This document shows positions 51,822 through 60,836 of a stretch of 64,000 nt of DNA, piece by piece. The stretch covers positions 1,426,001-1,490,000 of the forward strand of contig NZ_LRPC01000001.1 in NCBI RefSeq assembly GCF_001592965.1, given 5' to 3'. This DNA is from Roseivirga spongicola (GTDB taxonomy: Bacteria > Bacteroidota > Bacteroidia > Cytophagales > Cyclobacteriaceae). A model generated the notes under the pieces. It searched no databases, was not told the origin of the DNA, and worked only from the letters and a program-made list of their open reading frames with translations. The stretch's first letter is position 1. Every line of letters begins with the position of its first letter. The position numbers were made by a program, and so were the translations under genes.

Positions 51822-53909
51822 TTAATAGCTCCCGTTATATTTTCTGAGGAACCATTCGGCTGATAGCAAGGCAATTAGAACAATTAGCCAAATGGGGTTT
51901 TCAATAATTGAACTTAGCGTTTCATTAGACCTAGTGATAGGTCGAGGGTTGAGTGCTTTAACTCTTTCTAGTGCATTGCTGTAGTTTTCTAATAGAAAGA
52001 ATTCTCCGCCTGAGTTATTGGAGATGTTACGAAGGAGCTGATGGTTGGCTGTTAAGTTAATGTCTTCTAAAGCTAGTTTTTCCACAGAGAAGCTACCTTC
52101 AGCGGTTTCTCTTTTTCCTGCTAAACTAGTTGAAGCGGTGTAGTTATATACGCCAGGTGCTAAGCCTCTGATTTTGAAATTTTCAGTAGGAGAGTTCACA
52201 TAATTATACTCTTCTACCTCGCCTTCACTATTAGTGATATTCATGTCTATGTTGTAGTCATAAACTTTCTCATAAAGTTCGTTGTACACCTCTGTTATGA
52301 ACTCAACTGATTCTGTGTCGAAGTAACTTTCATCCGTAGTATTAACTCTGAAGTTTCGCTTATCATCTTTAGTAGCTAGGTACTGAATAAGTTTGCCGAA
52401 AAGCTCATCGAAAAGCTCAGGTTCATCGTATTGACCACTTTCTTGGAGCCTCCACTTCCAAAAGCCTGAACCAGAAAATACTGCAGACTTTTTGTCGTCA
52501 CCATTGTAGATAGTCAATAACGGTCGGCTAGTTTCAGCGCTCCCTATCTTCTGGTAGAGATAAATACTTGCGTTATTTTTTATTTCGAAGTTGCCATAAG
52601 GCGCTGGTATTGGTGGGTAGTTGGCAGCTCTAAATTTTAAGTCCTCATCAATCTGGAAGAGTTCAAAGTTTGGGTTTACATTCATGCTTACTGCATCGGA
52701 TTGCCCAAAATTGTTGTAAGCTATTACAGGATTCAGCCTGTTGATGTTATTGAGGTCATTTACACCCGTTATAAACCAAGTATTAGAGTTTTCAACCGCG
52801 GCATTCAACCAACTAGGTAGGTCTGTTAGCTGCGGGAGTTGATGTAATACAATCAGGTCAAACGGCCCTTCTGGAATGTCTTCGGTAATGCCACTTAAAA
52901 AGGTTGAGACTTCAACGCCTTCCTTCGATTCAATCACAGATCTTAAAGCTTTTACATCAGGGTGAGGAGAGGAGGCGGCAATCAAAATTTTCTGTTTGCT
53001 ATCCACCACTTCAATGAAGGCTGTTCTCGCATTATTGTTGGTAGAGCTTTCACCAGCCTTCGGCCTAATATTTACCTGATAGCTGTCTATTCCTATGAGT
53101 TCAGCATCTAGAATAAACTCAAAACTGTTAATCTCTTGGTCGGCATCTAGTGTAATAGATTGGGTTTTTAGCACAGAGCCACTCTTCAGCACATCTATAA
53201 AAACCTCTTCTCCCACATAGCCATTGTTAAAAATGTCTACTACCAACGGAAATTGGTTTCCTTGGTAAACAATCTTGTTGTAGTTAATTTTTGTGATGCT
53301 CAAATCTTGTGCTGGAATAGTATCGCCCATTGCCAAGCTGTAGACGGGGTAATTTAAAGTAAGGAATTGCGGAGAGCTGCCGTAGTTATGGATACCGTCA
53401 CTGGCAAGAATAGTAGCTGCTAAATTTTGCTGCTCAAAATCTTGGCGAATGCCTTTTAGTATCTTGTGTAGGTCAGTAGATTGAGATTGAAAAGTGATTT
53501 CATCGAAATCATCATAATACTGGTCGAGCCCTCTAATCTTTAAGTCGTAATCTTCATCTTTTAGCTGAGCCTGAAGCTGATTGATTGACTCTCTTACTTG
53601 CTGAAACTGAACGCTATCGTAAGCATCTTTTATAGATGCGGAATCGTCTACAGCCAAAACCACAATCGGTTTTTCTTCAAAGAAACTGATTTGGTTAATC
53701 AGTGGCCCCAGTAATAAAAAGCAAAGCAGAGAAACGGTTATAGCCCTGAAGGAGAACAAAAGCCTGTTTACTCCCTTGCTCCAAGGTGTTTTTTTGGAGT
53801 AAAGAATTAGTGCGTATCCAATACCTACCACCAAACACAATGGTAGAAACCAAAGTGAAAAGTCTGTTTGAAGTGTGATTTTCGTAAGTAAGGCAGGTAA
53901 GCTACGCAA
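51822..53909 (-). CDS. BatA/von Willebrand-like membrane protein
   Basis: 695 residues. Two membrane helices near the N-terminus (FSLWFLPLCLVVGIGYALILY; AITVSLLCFLLLGPLINQI) are followed by a von Willebrand A-like domain whose MIDAS begins VLAVDDSASIKD. A CARDB-like beta region and a glutamine-amidotransferase-like segment (GPFDLIVLHQLPQL) come next, then a C-terminal membrane helix (PIWLIVLIALLSAEWFLRKY). The layout matches large Bacteroidota BatA-like or membrane-integrity proteins of unknown role. Monocistronic. Confidence 0.75.
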   Translation of the reverse strand: MRSLPALLTKITLQTDFSLWFLPLCLVVGIGYALILYSKKTPWSKGVNRLLFSFRAITVSLLCFLLLGPLINQISFFEEKPIVVLAVDDSASIKDAYDSVQFQQVRESINQLQAQLKDEDYDLKIRGLDQYYDDFDEITFQSQSTDLHKILKGIRQDFEQQNLAATILASDGIHNYGSSPQFLTLNYPVYSLAMGDTIPAQDLSITKINYNKIVYQGNQFPLVVDIFNNGYVGEEVFIDVLKSGSVLKTQSITLDADQEINSFEFILDAELIGIDSYQVNIRPKAGESSTNNNARTAFIEVVDSKQKILIAASSPHPDVKALRSVIESKEGVEVSTFLSGITEDIPEGPFDLIVLHQLPQLTDLPSWLNAAVENSNTWFITGVNDLNNINRLNPVIAYNNFGQSDAVSMNVNPNFELFQIDEDLKFRAANYPPIPAPYGNFEIKNNASIYLYQKIGSAETSRPLLTIYNGDDKKSAVFSGSGFWKWRLQESGQYDEPELFDELFGKLIQYLATKDDKRNFRVNTTDESYFDTESVEFITEVYNELYEKVYDYNIDMNITNSEGEVEEYNYVNSPTENFKIRGLAPGVYNYTASTSLAGKRETAEGSFSVEKLALEDINLTANHQLLRNISNNSGGEFFLLENYSNALERVKALNPRPITRSNETLSSIIENPIWLIVLIALLSAEWFLRKYNGSY

Positions 53910-53931
53910 TGGCTATCAATCTGAAATGAAA

Positions 53932-53983
53932 ATCGGTTGATGCCATATTAACGCATTACTACGAAACTTGGTCATCAACCGAT
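53932..53983. terminator. 11-bp inverted repeat with 30-nt loop after fabG
   Basis: ATCGGTTGATG (53932-53942) and CATCAACCGAT (53973-53983) are exact complements. On the minus strand the stem is followed by TTTTCATTTC, so it may terminate fabG; the long loop is unusual for that. Confidence 0.45.
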
Positions 53984-54015
53984 AGTTAAAATTTCAATGT
54001 TTTGATGAGCGGTGC

Positions 54016-54762
54016 TTAGGTCAGCATTCCGCCATCTACCACTATGGTTTGGCCAGTTACGTAAGAAGACATGTCTGAAGCCAAGTAAACACATGCATTA
54101 GCTACATCTTCAGGAGCGCCACCTCTCTTCAAAGGAATAGCATCTCTCCATCCTTGAACGGTCTTTTCGTCCAATGCATCAGTCATTTCAGTTTCAATAA
54201 AACCAGGAGCTACAGCATTAGATCTTACACCTCTAGAACCAAGTTCTAAAGCCACAGATTTTGTGAAGCCAATGATACCTGCTTTAGAAGCGGCATAGTT
54301 AGCCTGGCCAGCATTTCCCTTAATACCCACTACAGAAGTAATGTTAATGATTGAGCCAGCTCTTTGCTTCATCATGGTTCTGGTAGCCGCTTTAACAGTG
54401 TTGAAGCAAGATTTTAGGTTTACGTTCATTACCTCATCCCACATCTCTTCGGTCATTCTCATTAAGAGATTGTCGCGAGTGATACCAGCATTATTTACAA
54501 TTACATCTAAGCTTCCAAAGTCAGCAACAATTCCGTTTACCAATTCTTCTGCCGCAGCAAACTCAGCAGCATTAGAGCGGTAGCCTTTAATTTTTGTGCC
54601 GAACTCTGCTAGTTCTTTTTCAAGCGCTTCACCTTTCTCTACACTAGAGAGGTAAGTGAATGCCACATTGGCTCCCTCTTGAGCAAACTTGGTGGCAATG
54701 GCCTTTCCAATTCCTTTAGATGCTCCAGTAACGAGCGCTGTTTTTCCGGTTAATAAACCCAT
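54016..54762 (-). CDS. fabG: 3-oxoacyl-[ACP] reductase
   Basis: 248 residues of the short-chain dehydrogenase family. TGxxxGIG is seen as [17 protein letters not shown] as [11 protein letters not shown], and the catalytic Tyr and Lys as [46 protein letters not shown] and [14 protein letters not shown] are FabG-type signatures. Reduces 3-oxoacyl-ACP with NADPH in fatty-acid elongation. No other fab gene is adjacent. Confidence 0.93.
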   Translation of the reverse strand: MGLLTGKTALVTGASKGIGKAIATKFAQEGANVAFTYLSSVEKGEALEKELAEFGTKIKGYRSNAAEFAAAEELVNGIVADFGSLDVIVNNAGITRDNLLMRMTEEMWDEVMNVNLKSCFNTVKAATRTMMKQRAGSIINITSVVGIKGNAGQANYAASKAGIIGFTKSVALELGSRGVRSNAVAPGFIETEMTDALDEKTVQGWRDAIPLKRGGAPEDVANACVYLASDMSSYVTGQTIVVDGGMLT

Positions 54763-54855
54763 ATTCAGTTATTTATCTTTATGGTCGATTTTGAGCCCTG
54801 TTGGCTTTCAACTTTCAAATAAAACCAAAACCCACAACTCCTCCAATTTCCGTGT

Positions 54856-54885
54856 TTTGATGTGATGGTATTTGGCTTAACTTTG
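54856..54885 (+). promoter_or_regulatory. Promoter of lpd
   Basis: TTTG (54856-54859) and TAACTTTG (54878-54885) with an 18-bp spacer match the Bacteroidota consensus, leaving a leader of about 20 nt before the ATG at 54915. Confidence 0.7.
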
Positions 54886-54914
54886 CCTCTCCCAAAAACA
54901 GGTAAAGTAAAAAT

Positions 54915-56309
54915 ATGGCAACTAAATACGACTTAATTGTAATTGGTAGTGGTCCGGGTGGTTACGTAGCGGCAATCAGAGCCTCTCAACTCGGTATGAA
55001 GGTAGGTGTGGTTGAAAAAGCTGAGCTAGGTGGAATTTGCCTTAACTGGGGCTGTATTCCAACCAAAGCCCTATTAAAAAGTGCTCAAGTATTTGAATAT
55101 ATTCAGCATGCTGCTGACTATGGTGTGAAAGTAGATAAGGCTTCAGCCGATTTCGGTGCCATGGTAAAAAGAAGTAGAGACGTTGCCCAAGGCATGAGCA
55201 AGGGTATTCAGTTCTTGTTCAAGAAAAATAAAATCGATCATATTTCTGGCTTCGCGAAGCTTAAAGCAGGTAAGAAGGTAGAGGTGAAGGCTGAAGACGG
55301 TTCAACTACAGACTATTCTGCTGAGCACATTATTGTGGCTACAGGTGGTCGCTCAAGAGAGTTGCCAAACTTGCCAATCGATGGAGAGAAAATTATTGGC
55401 TACCGTCAGGCAATGGTGCTAGAAAAGCAGCCTAAGTCTATGGTAGTGGTTGGTTCTGGTGCTATTGGTGTAGAGTTCGCTTACTTCTACAACTCAATTG
55501 GTACTGAAGTAACCATTGTTGAATATATGGACAGAATTGTTCCAGTAGAAGATCAGGAGGTTTCTAAGCAATTAGAAAGAACCTACAAGAAAGCTGGAAT
55601 GAAAATAATGACCAACTCAGAAGTTACTTCTGTAGACACTAAAGGAAAAACTTGTAAGGTTTCTGTAAAAACTAAGAAAGGTGAAGAAACGCTAGAGTGC
55701 GATGTAGTACTATCTGCTGTTGGAGTTTCTACCAATCTTGAAGGAATTGGCTTAGAAGATGTTGGCGTAGCCACCGATAAGGGTAAAGTAATTGTAGACG
55801 ACTACTACAAAACTAACATCCCAGGCATTTACGCTATTGGTGATATTGTTCATGGTCCTGCTTTAGCTCACGTAGCTTCTGCCGAAGGAATTATTTGTGT
55901 AGAGAAAATTGCAGGTCAGAATGTTGAGCCATTAGATTACGGTAACATTCCTGGTTGTACTTATTGCCAACCAGAAATAGCTTCTGTAGGTATGACTGAA
56001 CAAGCGGCCAAGGATGCAGGTTATGAAATCAAAGTGGGTAAATTCCCATTCTCTGCTTCAGGAAAAGCTAAGGCTGGTGGAGCTAGCGATGGTTTCGTAA
56101 AAGTAATTTTCGATGCCAAATACGGTGAGTGGCTTGGCGCACACATGATTGGTGCCAACGTAACTGAAATGATTGCTGAGGTAGTAGCAGCTAGAAAGCT
56201 AGAAACTACTGGTCATGAAATCATTAAAACGGTTCACCCTCACCCAACTATGTCTGAGGCTGTAATGGAAGCAGCTGCAGCAGCATATGATGAAGTGATA
56301 CATTTATAA
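54915..56309 (+). CDS. lpd: Dihydrolipoyl dehydrogenase
   Basis: 464 residues, the E3 flavoprotein of 2-oxoacid dehydrogenase complexes. The FAD-binding IVIGSGPGGYVAA is followed by the redox disulfide Cys42/Cys47 in LGGICLNWGCIPTKALL, the NAD site in VVVGSGAIGVEFA, YAIGDIVHGPALAHVA, and the C-terminal catalytic His in HPHPTMSEAVMEA. No E1 or E2 gene is in the window. The sigma factor gene follows closely. Confidence 0.96.
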   Translation: MATKYDLIVIGSGPGGYVAAIRASQLGMKVGVVEKAELGGICLNWGCIPTKALLKSAQVFEYIQHAADYGVKVDKASADFGAMVKRSRDVAQGMSKGIQFLFKKNKIDHISGFAKLKAGKKVEVKAEDGSTTDYSAEHIIVATGGRSRELPNLPIDGEKIIGYRQAMVLEKQPKSMVVVGSGAIGVEFAYFYNSIGTEVTIVEYMDRIVPVEDQEVSKQLERTYKKAGMKIMTNSEVTSVDTKGKTCKVSVKTKKGEETLECDVVLSAVGVSTNLEGIGLEDVGVATDKGKVIVDDYYKTNIPGIYAIGDIVHGPALAHVASAEGIICVEKIAGQNVEPLDYGNIPGCTYCQPEIASVGMTEQAAKDAGYEIKVGKFPFSASGKAKAGGASDGFVKVIFDAKYGEWLGAHMIGANVTEMIAEVVAARKLETTGHEIIKTVHPHPTMSEAVMEAAAAAYDEVIHL

Positions 56310-56365
56310 GAATTTTTATCTCACCAACGCCAACACATATAGAAGAAAGCGAATTAGTACTGCGG

Positions 56366-56866
56366 TTGAGAAACCGAGATAAAAGTGCTCTTTCCTATTT
56401 GTACGATAAGTACAATGCTGCTTTGTATGGCGTGGCTTCTAGAATAATTAAGAACGATGACATTACAGACGAAGTGCTGCAAGACGTCTTCGTTAAAATC
56501 TGGAATAAGATAGACAAATATGATGCGTCTAAGGGGAGGTTCTTCACATGGATGATGAACCTCACCCGAAACGCAGCAATCGATAAGTTAAGGTCTAAGG
56601 AAATTTCTAGGTCTTCTAAAACCGACTCGATTGATGACTACGTATATACTTTCGATCGCGAGAATAGTACTGAAATGAGTACTGATGCGATTGGTGTGAA
56701 AACACTAATGGATAGTTTGGTTGAGGATCAGAAGTTTATACTCCAAAAGATATATTTCGAAGGGTTTACTCATGCCGAAATAGCCGAAGAATATGATATA
56801 CCTTTGGGTACAGTCAAGTCCAGGCTACGTTCGGCACTTAACCATATGAGAAAAAGAGTGGCATAG
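56366..56866 (+). CDS. ECF-type RNA polymerase sigma factor
   Basis: 166 residues from the TTG at 56366. Region 2 reads LYDKYNAALYGVASRI...EVLQDVFVKIWNKI and FFTWMMNLTRNAAIDKLRSK; region 4 is LQKIYFEGFTHAEIAEEYDIPLGTVKSRLRSALNHMRK. The frame stays open upstream to TGA codons at 56288-56293, and the codons before 56366 read ISPTPTHIEESELVLRLRN, which looks like genuine region 2.1. No ATG, GTG or TTG lies there, so the true start may be a rare codon such as ATT at 56312 or ATC at 56318. Followed 2 bp later by its anti-sigma gene. Confidence 0.92.
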   Translation: MRNRDKSALSYLYDKYNAALYGVASRIIKNDDITDEVLQDVFVKIWNKIDKYDASKGRFFTWMMNLTRNAAIDKLRSKEISRSSKTDSIDDYVYTFDRENSTEMSTDAIGVKTLMDSLVEDQKFILQKIYFEGFTHAEIAEEYDIPLGTVKSRLRSALNHMRKRVA

Positions 56867-56868
56867 CC

Positions 56869-57690
56869 GTGAATATTGAAGAATACATATCGTCCGGAAT
56901 ACTTGAGGAATACGCCCTCGGTGCTCTTTCGTCTGAAGAGATAATGGAGGTTGAGGCTATGATGGCCAAGTACCCAGAGATCAAAGATGAGCTCAATAAT
57001 ATTGAGTTGGCCTTTGAAGATATGGCTATGGCTACGGCTCAAACTCCAAAAAGGGATTTAAAGTCTTCTATCTTAGACTTAATAGAAGAAGAGGAAAAAC
57101 CTGTGGTTAAGCCACAACCTCAGGCTAGCCCTAAAGAGGAACCAAAAGTGGTTCAAATGCAGCCTTCTCCAGTGTTGAAGTACGCTGTAGCTGCATCACT
57201 AACCCTTACGCTTGTTTGCGGATATTTAGCTGTAGACTATAGAGCCAAGTGGAAAAATACTAATAAGGCTTATGCTGAATTGCTTTCTAATAATGAGCAA
57301 ATGGCTGAGCAATATAATAGGGTAAGGCAAGAGCTTGGAGATATTGAAAGCGACTTACTTGTACTTACTAACCCTGACTTCCGAAGAATTGAAATGCCAG
57401 GAACAGATAATGCCAAAGATGCATTTGCCAGCGTTTACTGGAATCAATTAAGCCAAGAACTCTACTTGGATATCAGAAACCTAAAAGAACTATCTGAAGA
57501 TCAGCAGTATCAACTATGGGCCATTGTAGATGGAAAGCCTGTAGATGCTGGTGTATTCGATTGGAATGCTGAAGGTCTGGTAAGAATGAAGAACATGTCT
57601 AATTCTGCAGCTTTTGCAGTAACCATTGAGCCTAAAGGAGGTAGCGAAAACCCAACGCTAGAGTCTATGCAAGTGCTCGGTACCGTCTAA
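56869..57690 (+). CDS. Anti-sigma factor, RskA type
   Basis: 273 residues from a GTG start. The N-terminal cytoplasmic part (ISSGILEEYALGALSSEEIMEVEAMMAKYPEIKDEL) resembles anti-sigma domains, without the zinc-binding H-C-C motif. A Pro/Lys linker precedes one membrane helix (YAVAASLTLTLVCGYLAV), then a coiled-coil and an RskA-type periplasmic domain (QLWAIVDGKPVDAGVFDWNAEG; AFAVTIEPKGGSENPT). It should hold the upstream sigma factor at the membrane until an envelope signal arrives. Confidence 0.88.
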   Translation: MNIEEYISSGILEEYALGALSSEEIMEVEAMMAKYPEIKDELNNIELAFEDMAMATAQTPKRDLKSSILDLIEEEEKPVVKPQPQASPKEEPKVVQMQPSPVLKYAVAASLTLTLVCGYLAVDYRAKWKNTNKAYAELLSNNEQMAEQYNRVRQELGDIESDLLVLTNPDFRRIEMPGTDNAKDAFASVYWNQLSQELYLDIRNLKELSEDQQYQLWAIVDGKPVDAGVFDWNAEGLVRMKNMSNSAAFAVTIEPKGGSENPTLESMQVLGTV

Positions 57691-57845
57691 TTATTTTCTC
57701 ACTTACGTATTTGAATAGGAGCTTTGCTCAATGTTTAGCTAAGAATGTTTCTCCTTTGCCGAGAGAGGTTCACAAGTGTTTTTCCGTTGTGCCTTGCTTT
57801 TACTTGCGGCTAGATATCGGTCTGTTAAGAAGGGCTATGCTTGGT

Positions 57846-57880
57846 CAAAAAAATAGGAGCTTACCCATCTGGTAAGCTCC
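57846..57880 (-). terminator. Leftward intrinsic terminator (distal)
   Basis: GGAGCTTACC (57856-57865) and GGTAAGCTCC (57871-57880) form a perfect 10-bp stem with a 5-nt loop. On the minus strand it is followed by TATTTTTTT. It lies 218 bp beyond the stop of the TonB receptor gene. Confidence 0.75.
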
Positions 57881-58045
57881 AACACCTCAACCAAAGTAGA
57901 ATTGGGACTTGATTGTATTTCTAAAGCGACAATAGTCACTTAATATTTTGAGTGCATTAGTTTGGTGAGTAGTGATTCCATTTTAGGTGAAAAGGAATCT
58001 ATGGTTAGACTTACGAACTTATATTCACCTTTGGATCTAGTAGAG

Positions 58046-58090
58046 ATAAAAAAATATGGGTTGGCATTGTTTTTCATTCCAACCCATATT
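58046..58090 (-). terminator. Terminator of the DUF4331-TonB receptor cluster
   Basis: AATATGGGTTGG (58053-58064) pairs exactly with CCAACCCATATT (58079-58090), and on the minus strand a run of T's follows. It starts 9 bp after the receptor stop codon. Confidence 0.88.
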
Positions 58091-58098
58091 AAAAGGTA

Positions 58099-60360
58099 TT
58101 AGAACTTAACTGCTAGAGAAAGTCTTGCTTGGAAAGGAGTACCAGGCGTAAAGTGGATTTCAGAAGTAGGATTTACTTCATTTCTCAGTCTAGATTCTGT
58201 TTCAAACTGTGCCTCATTCCACTCAGTATCTGTAATGTTCTCTACACTAAGGCCTAACTGAAATCTGCCAATCTCATAGCCTAAGGTGGCATCTAGCAAG
58301 AAATAACCTTCTGCCGTTAAGCTGTTGTCTTCGTTTGCCGCTCTATCGTCTAAGTATCTGTAGCGTAAGCTGCCACTAAAACCACTGTCAAAATTGAAGT
58401 TGAATCCTCCAATGCTTGTAAAGGTAGGCGCAAGAGGAATGTAGTCTTCTCCTTCCGCTGTATTGAGTGCTTTCGGATCAGTAAAGTTAACGTCAGAATT
58501 GAAGTATAACCAATCGGTTATTTGGTAGCGAACGGTTAGGTCTATTCCTTGTCTTTGCGTTTTTCCAGAAGGCTCAACAATTCCTTCATCGCCTACATAA
58601 ACAAACTCTTGGTCTAAGTCTAGCCTCCACAAAGCAGCGTTAATCAAGAGGTTTTCTGTTGGCTTCCATATAGCTCCAACATCAATTCCGTATGCTTGAG
58701 GTAAGATCTCTTGGCCTTGCTGAGCTACGACTACACGCGTGTCATTGCTATGAAATCCGATGCCCGATTTCATGTATAGATTTAGGTTGCTGTTCGCTTG
58801 GTAACCAATCTGAAGCTTAGGACTTACAGTGCTTTTATTTACAGATTCACGGTCGTAAGTATTGCTCAGCTTGTCCCTGTAATCAAAGGTGAACTGATCG
58901 AACCTTAAGCCAGCTATTAGCGATAGCTTTTTCGTTAAATCAACTTGCTCTTCAGCAAAAGCAAAAATATTGGCTTCCTGAACATTGCCAAAGGCTAAAT
59001 CAGATAGTACTTCACTTCTCTGCAATGTTCTCGAAAGACGAACATCATTGTTCTTGTCATAGCGGAAACCTATTCCTACTTCGGTACTTGCTGGTAGTCC
59101 AAAAAGCATGTTTTCAACCCAATAACTATTCTTAGATCCAAAGATTTGTCTATTCTCAGACTGGGTTATTTGGTCTCCGTTTACTGGGTCATTCAAGAAG
59201 AATGTGAAGTTAGAAACTAGGTTAAAGTTGTATTGACTAAAATATACTTGGTTTTCAAAGTAACCTCCGTTGCTGAGTTCTGTGGTAAGCTTTGAGTTTA
59301 AATTAATTCTGCTGGTTTCACCACCTTCAGTATCATCTATGGCACCAAAACGGGTGATGGTTCCGTTGTCTACAGCTCGTTGTGGAATTTGGCCAGAAGC
59401 ATCCCAACTACTAGTAAAACCAGAGAATGAAAGCTCAAGAGTTTGTGTGTCGTTCAGTTTTTGATGGTATTTCAAAAGACTGTTAAACCTGTTGAAGTAT
59501 TGTGGGCTCTCGAAGTATCCATCTGTTCTGAAGAATTCGGTTGCTAAATAAAGGCTTGGGTCTTCAGTTTTCTGTGCTTTTAATAAGTTGAATAGACCCA
59601 CAGTTCTGAAGGTGCCAAACTGCCCACCTTCAACCTTAAACATACTCTCGCTTAGCCTTCTTTTGGTAAAAAAGTTGGCATAGCCAGCAGTGTTGAAATT
59701 ACCTTGCTTGGCATAGTATGGTCCCTTGTCAAAGTCTACTTGCTCAATGGTTTCAGGAATTACAAAGTGTAAGTCTGAATAGCCTTGGCCGTGAGCATGC
59801 GAAACCATATTCACAGGCATTCCATCTACATTGAGCTCTATGTCTGTTCCGTGGTCAATATCGAATCCACGTAAGAAAATCTGTTCGGCTTTTCCTCCAC
59901 CAGCGTGTTGAGCAATGAAGAGGCCGGGTACAATTTTCAGTACATCTTGAGATGTGTTAATTGGTCTGAACTGAATGTCTACAGCCGATATGGTATTGGA
60001 ATTCTGATCTAAGTTCTGTGTAACCACCACATCTTCCATCTGGATGGAAGAGGGCTGAAGGGCTATCTGCAGTTTCTGATTGGTTCCCGATTGAACCTGA
60101 ACTTGTACAGACCTTTTGGCAAAACCTACAAAGCTAACTTCCATTGTGTAGGTGCCAGAATTAAGTTCTTCAAACCTAAAAGAACCTAGTGCATTGGCTG
60201 AAGTTCCAATTTCTAATTCTTTAATATAAACGTTACTTCCAGGGAGTGTTTCGTTGGTTTCTGCATTGAGTACTGTGCCTTGAACCATATTGGTTTGTGC
60301 ATAGCCAAGTGTGCCTGATGCCAAAAAGATCAGGCATAATAATATTCTTACTGATTTCAT
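58099..60360 (-). CDS. TonB-dependent outer-membrane receptor
   Basis: 753 residues. A signal peptide (ILLCLIFLASGTLGYAQ) precedes a carboxypeptidase-regulatory-like domain (VQGTVLNAETNETLPGSNVYIKE, about 25-110). The plug follows (DVLKIVPGLFIAQHAGGGKAEQIFLRGFDIDHGTDIELNVDGMPVN), with an MVSHAHGQGYSDLHFVIPE loop, then the beta-barrel ending in an aromatic-aliphatic strand (QARLSLAVKF). It imports a ligand using TonB energy. The substrate is unknown; a His-rich secreted protein encoded just upstream suggests a metal or metal complex. Last gene of the leftward cluster. Confidence 0.92.
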   Translation of the reverse strand: MKSVRILLCLIFLASGTLGYAQTNMVQGTVLNAETNETLPGSNVYIKELEIGTSANALGSFRFEELNSGTYTMEVSFVGFAKRSVQVQVQSGTNQKLQIALQPSSIQMEDVVVTQNLDQNSNTISAVDIQFRPINTSQDVLKIVPGLFIAQHAGGGKAEQIFLRGFDIDHGTDIELNVDGMPVNMVSHAHGQGYSDLHFVIPETIEQVDFDKGPYYAKQGNFNTAGYANFFTKRRLSESMFKVEGGQFGTFRTVGLFNLLKAQKTEDPSLYLATEFFRTDGYFESPQYFNRFNSLLKYHQKLNDTQTLELSFSGFTSSWDASGQIPQRAVDNGTITRFGAIDDTEGGETSRINLNSKLTTELSNGGYFENQVYFSQYNFNLVSNFTFFLNDPVNGDQITQSENRQIFGSKNSYWVENMLFGLPASTEVGIGFRYDKNNDVRLSRTLQRSEVLSDLAFGNVQEANIFAFAEEQVDLTKKLSLIAGLRFDQFTFDYRDKLSNTYDRESVNKSTVSPKLQIGYQANSNLNLYMKSGIGFHSNDTRVVVAQQGQEILPQAYGIDVGAIWKPTENLLINAALWRLDLDQEFVYVGDEGIVEPSGKTQRQGIDLTVRYQITDWLYFNSDVNFTDPKALNTAEGEDYIPLAPTFTSIGGFNFNFDSGFSGSLRYRYLDDRAANEDNSLTAEGYFLLDATLGYEIGRFQLGLSVENITDTEWNEAQFETESRLRNEVNPTSEIHFTPGTPFQARLSLAVKF

Positions 60361-60443
60361 CAGAGTGTATTTTGGTGTTAAAAATTGAGCAATAGATAGC
60401 CTTAAGGGCTAATGGCTCTTGAGTGTAAAGCTGATATGATACA

Positions 60444-60836
60444 CTATAAACTCGGAGGAGGGGTGGAGGTACTGAGGTCTCTTGCCTTATAAAGGTTTAC
60501 GTAAAAGCTAGTTGCTTTTTCTGCCTTTTCCTCAGAAGGTTCATCTAGAATATATTCATGAATGATATCTACAGCAAAAAAGCTGATGAAGTCGGCTGAT
60601 TGCTTGGTATTGTCTTGTTCTTTCTGGTTGAGGTTTTTTAGCGCTTTGCTATGGTCATCAACATCGTGCTGATTACCAGTGTCCTCATCACTATGATCAT
60701 GGCTATGTCCATGGTGATGGTGGTGAAGAGAGTTTTGATAGAGGTGAAGTACTTTGTGGGTTAAAGAAGCGCCTGCATATCCGAAAATAAGTGCACTAAA
60801 TAAAACCAACAAAGTACCTGATACCAACTGTTTCAC
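60444..60836 (-). CDS. Secreted His-rich protein
   Basis: 130 residues from a GTG start directly abutting the stop of the TPR gene (60837). The N-terminus is a signal or anchor (QLVSGTLLVLFSALIFGYAGASLTHKVLHLY). A histidine cluster HHHHHGHSHDHSDEDTGNQHD at about residues 38-58 could bind Zn, Ni, Cu or Co. The C-terminal part is helical (ISFFAVDIIHEYILDEPSEEKAEKATSFYVNLYKARD). Small proteins of this kind often accompany metal-related receptors; metal identity is unknown. Confidence 0.72.
   Translation of the reverse strand: MKQLVSGTLLVLFSALIFGYAGASLTHKVLHLYQNSLHHHHHGHSHDHSDEDTGNQHDVDDHSKALKNLNQKEQDNTKQSADFISFFAVDIIHEYILDEPSEEKAEKATSFYVNLYKARDLSTSTPPPSL

Larger units (their letters stand above)
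57691..58098. other. 408-bp gene-free stretch between anti-sigma and TonB receptor
   Basis: No credible gene. It contains two separate leftward intrinsic terminators (57846-57880 and 58046-58090), listed separately. The roughly 165 bp between them could yield a short minus-strand RNA, although no exact promoter box was found. Confidence 0.5.
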
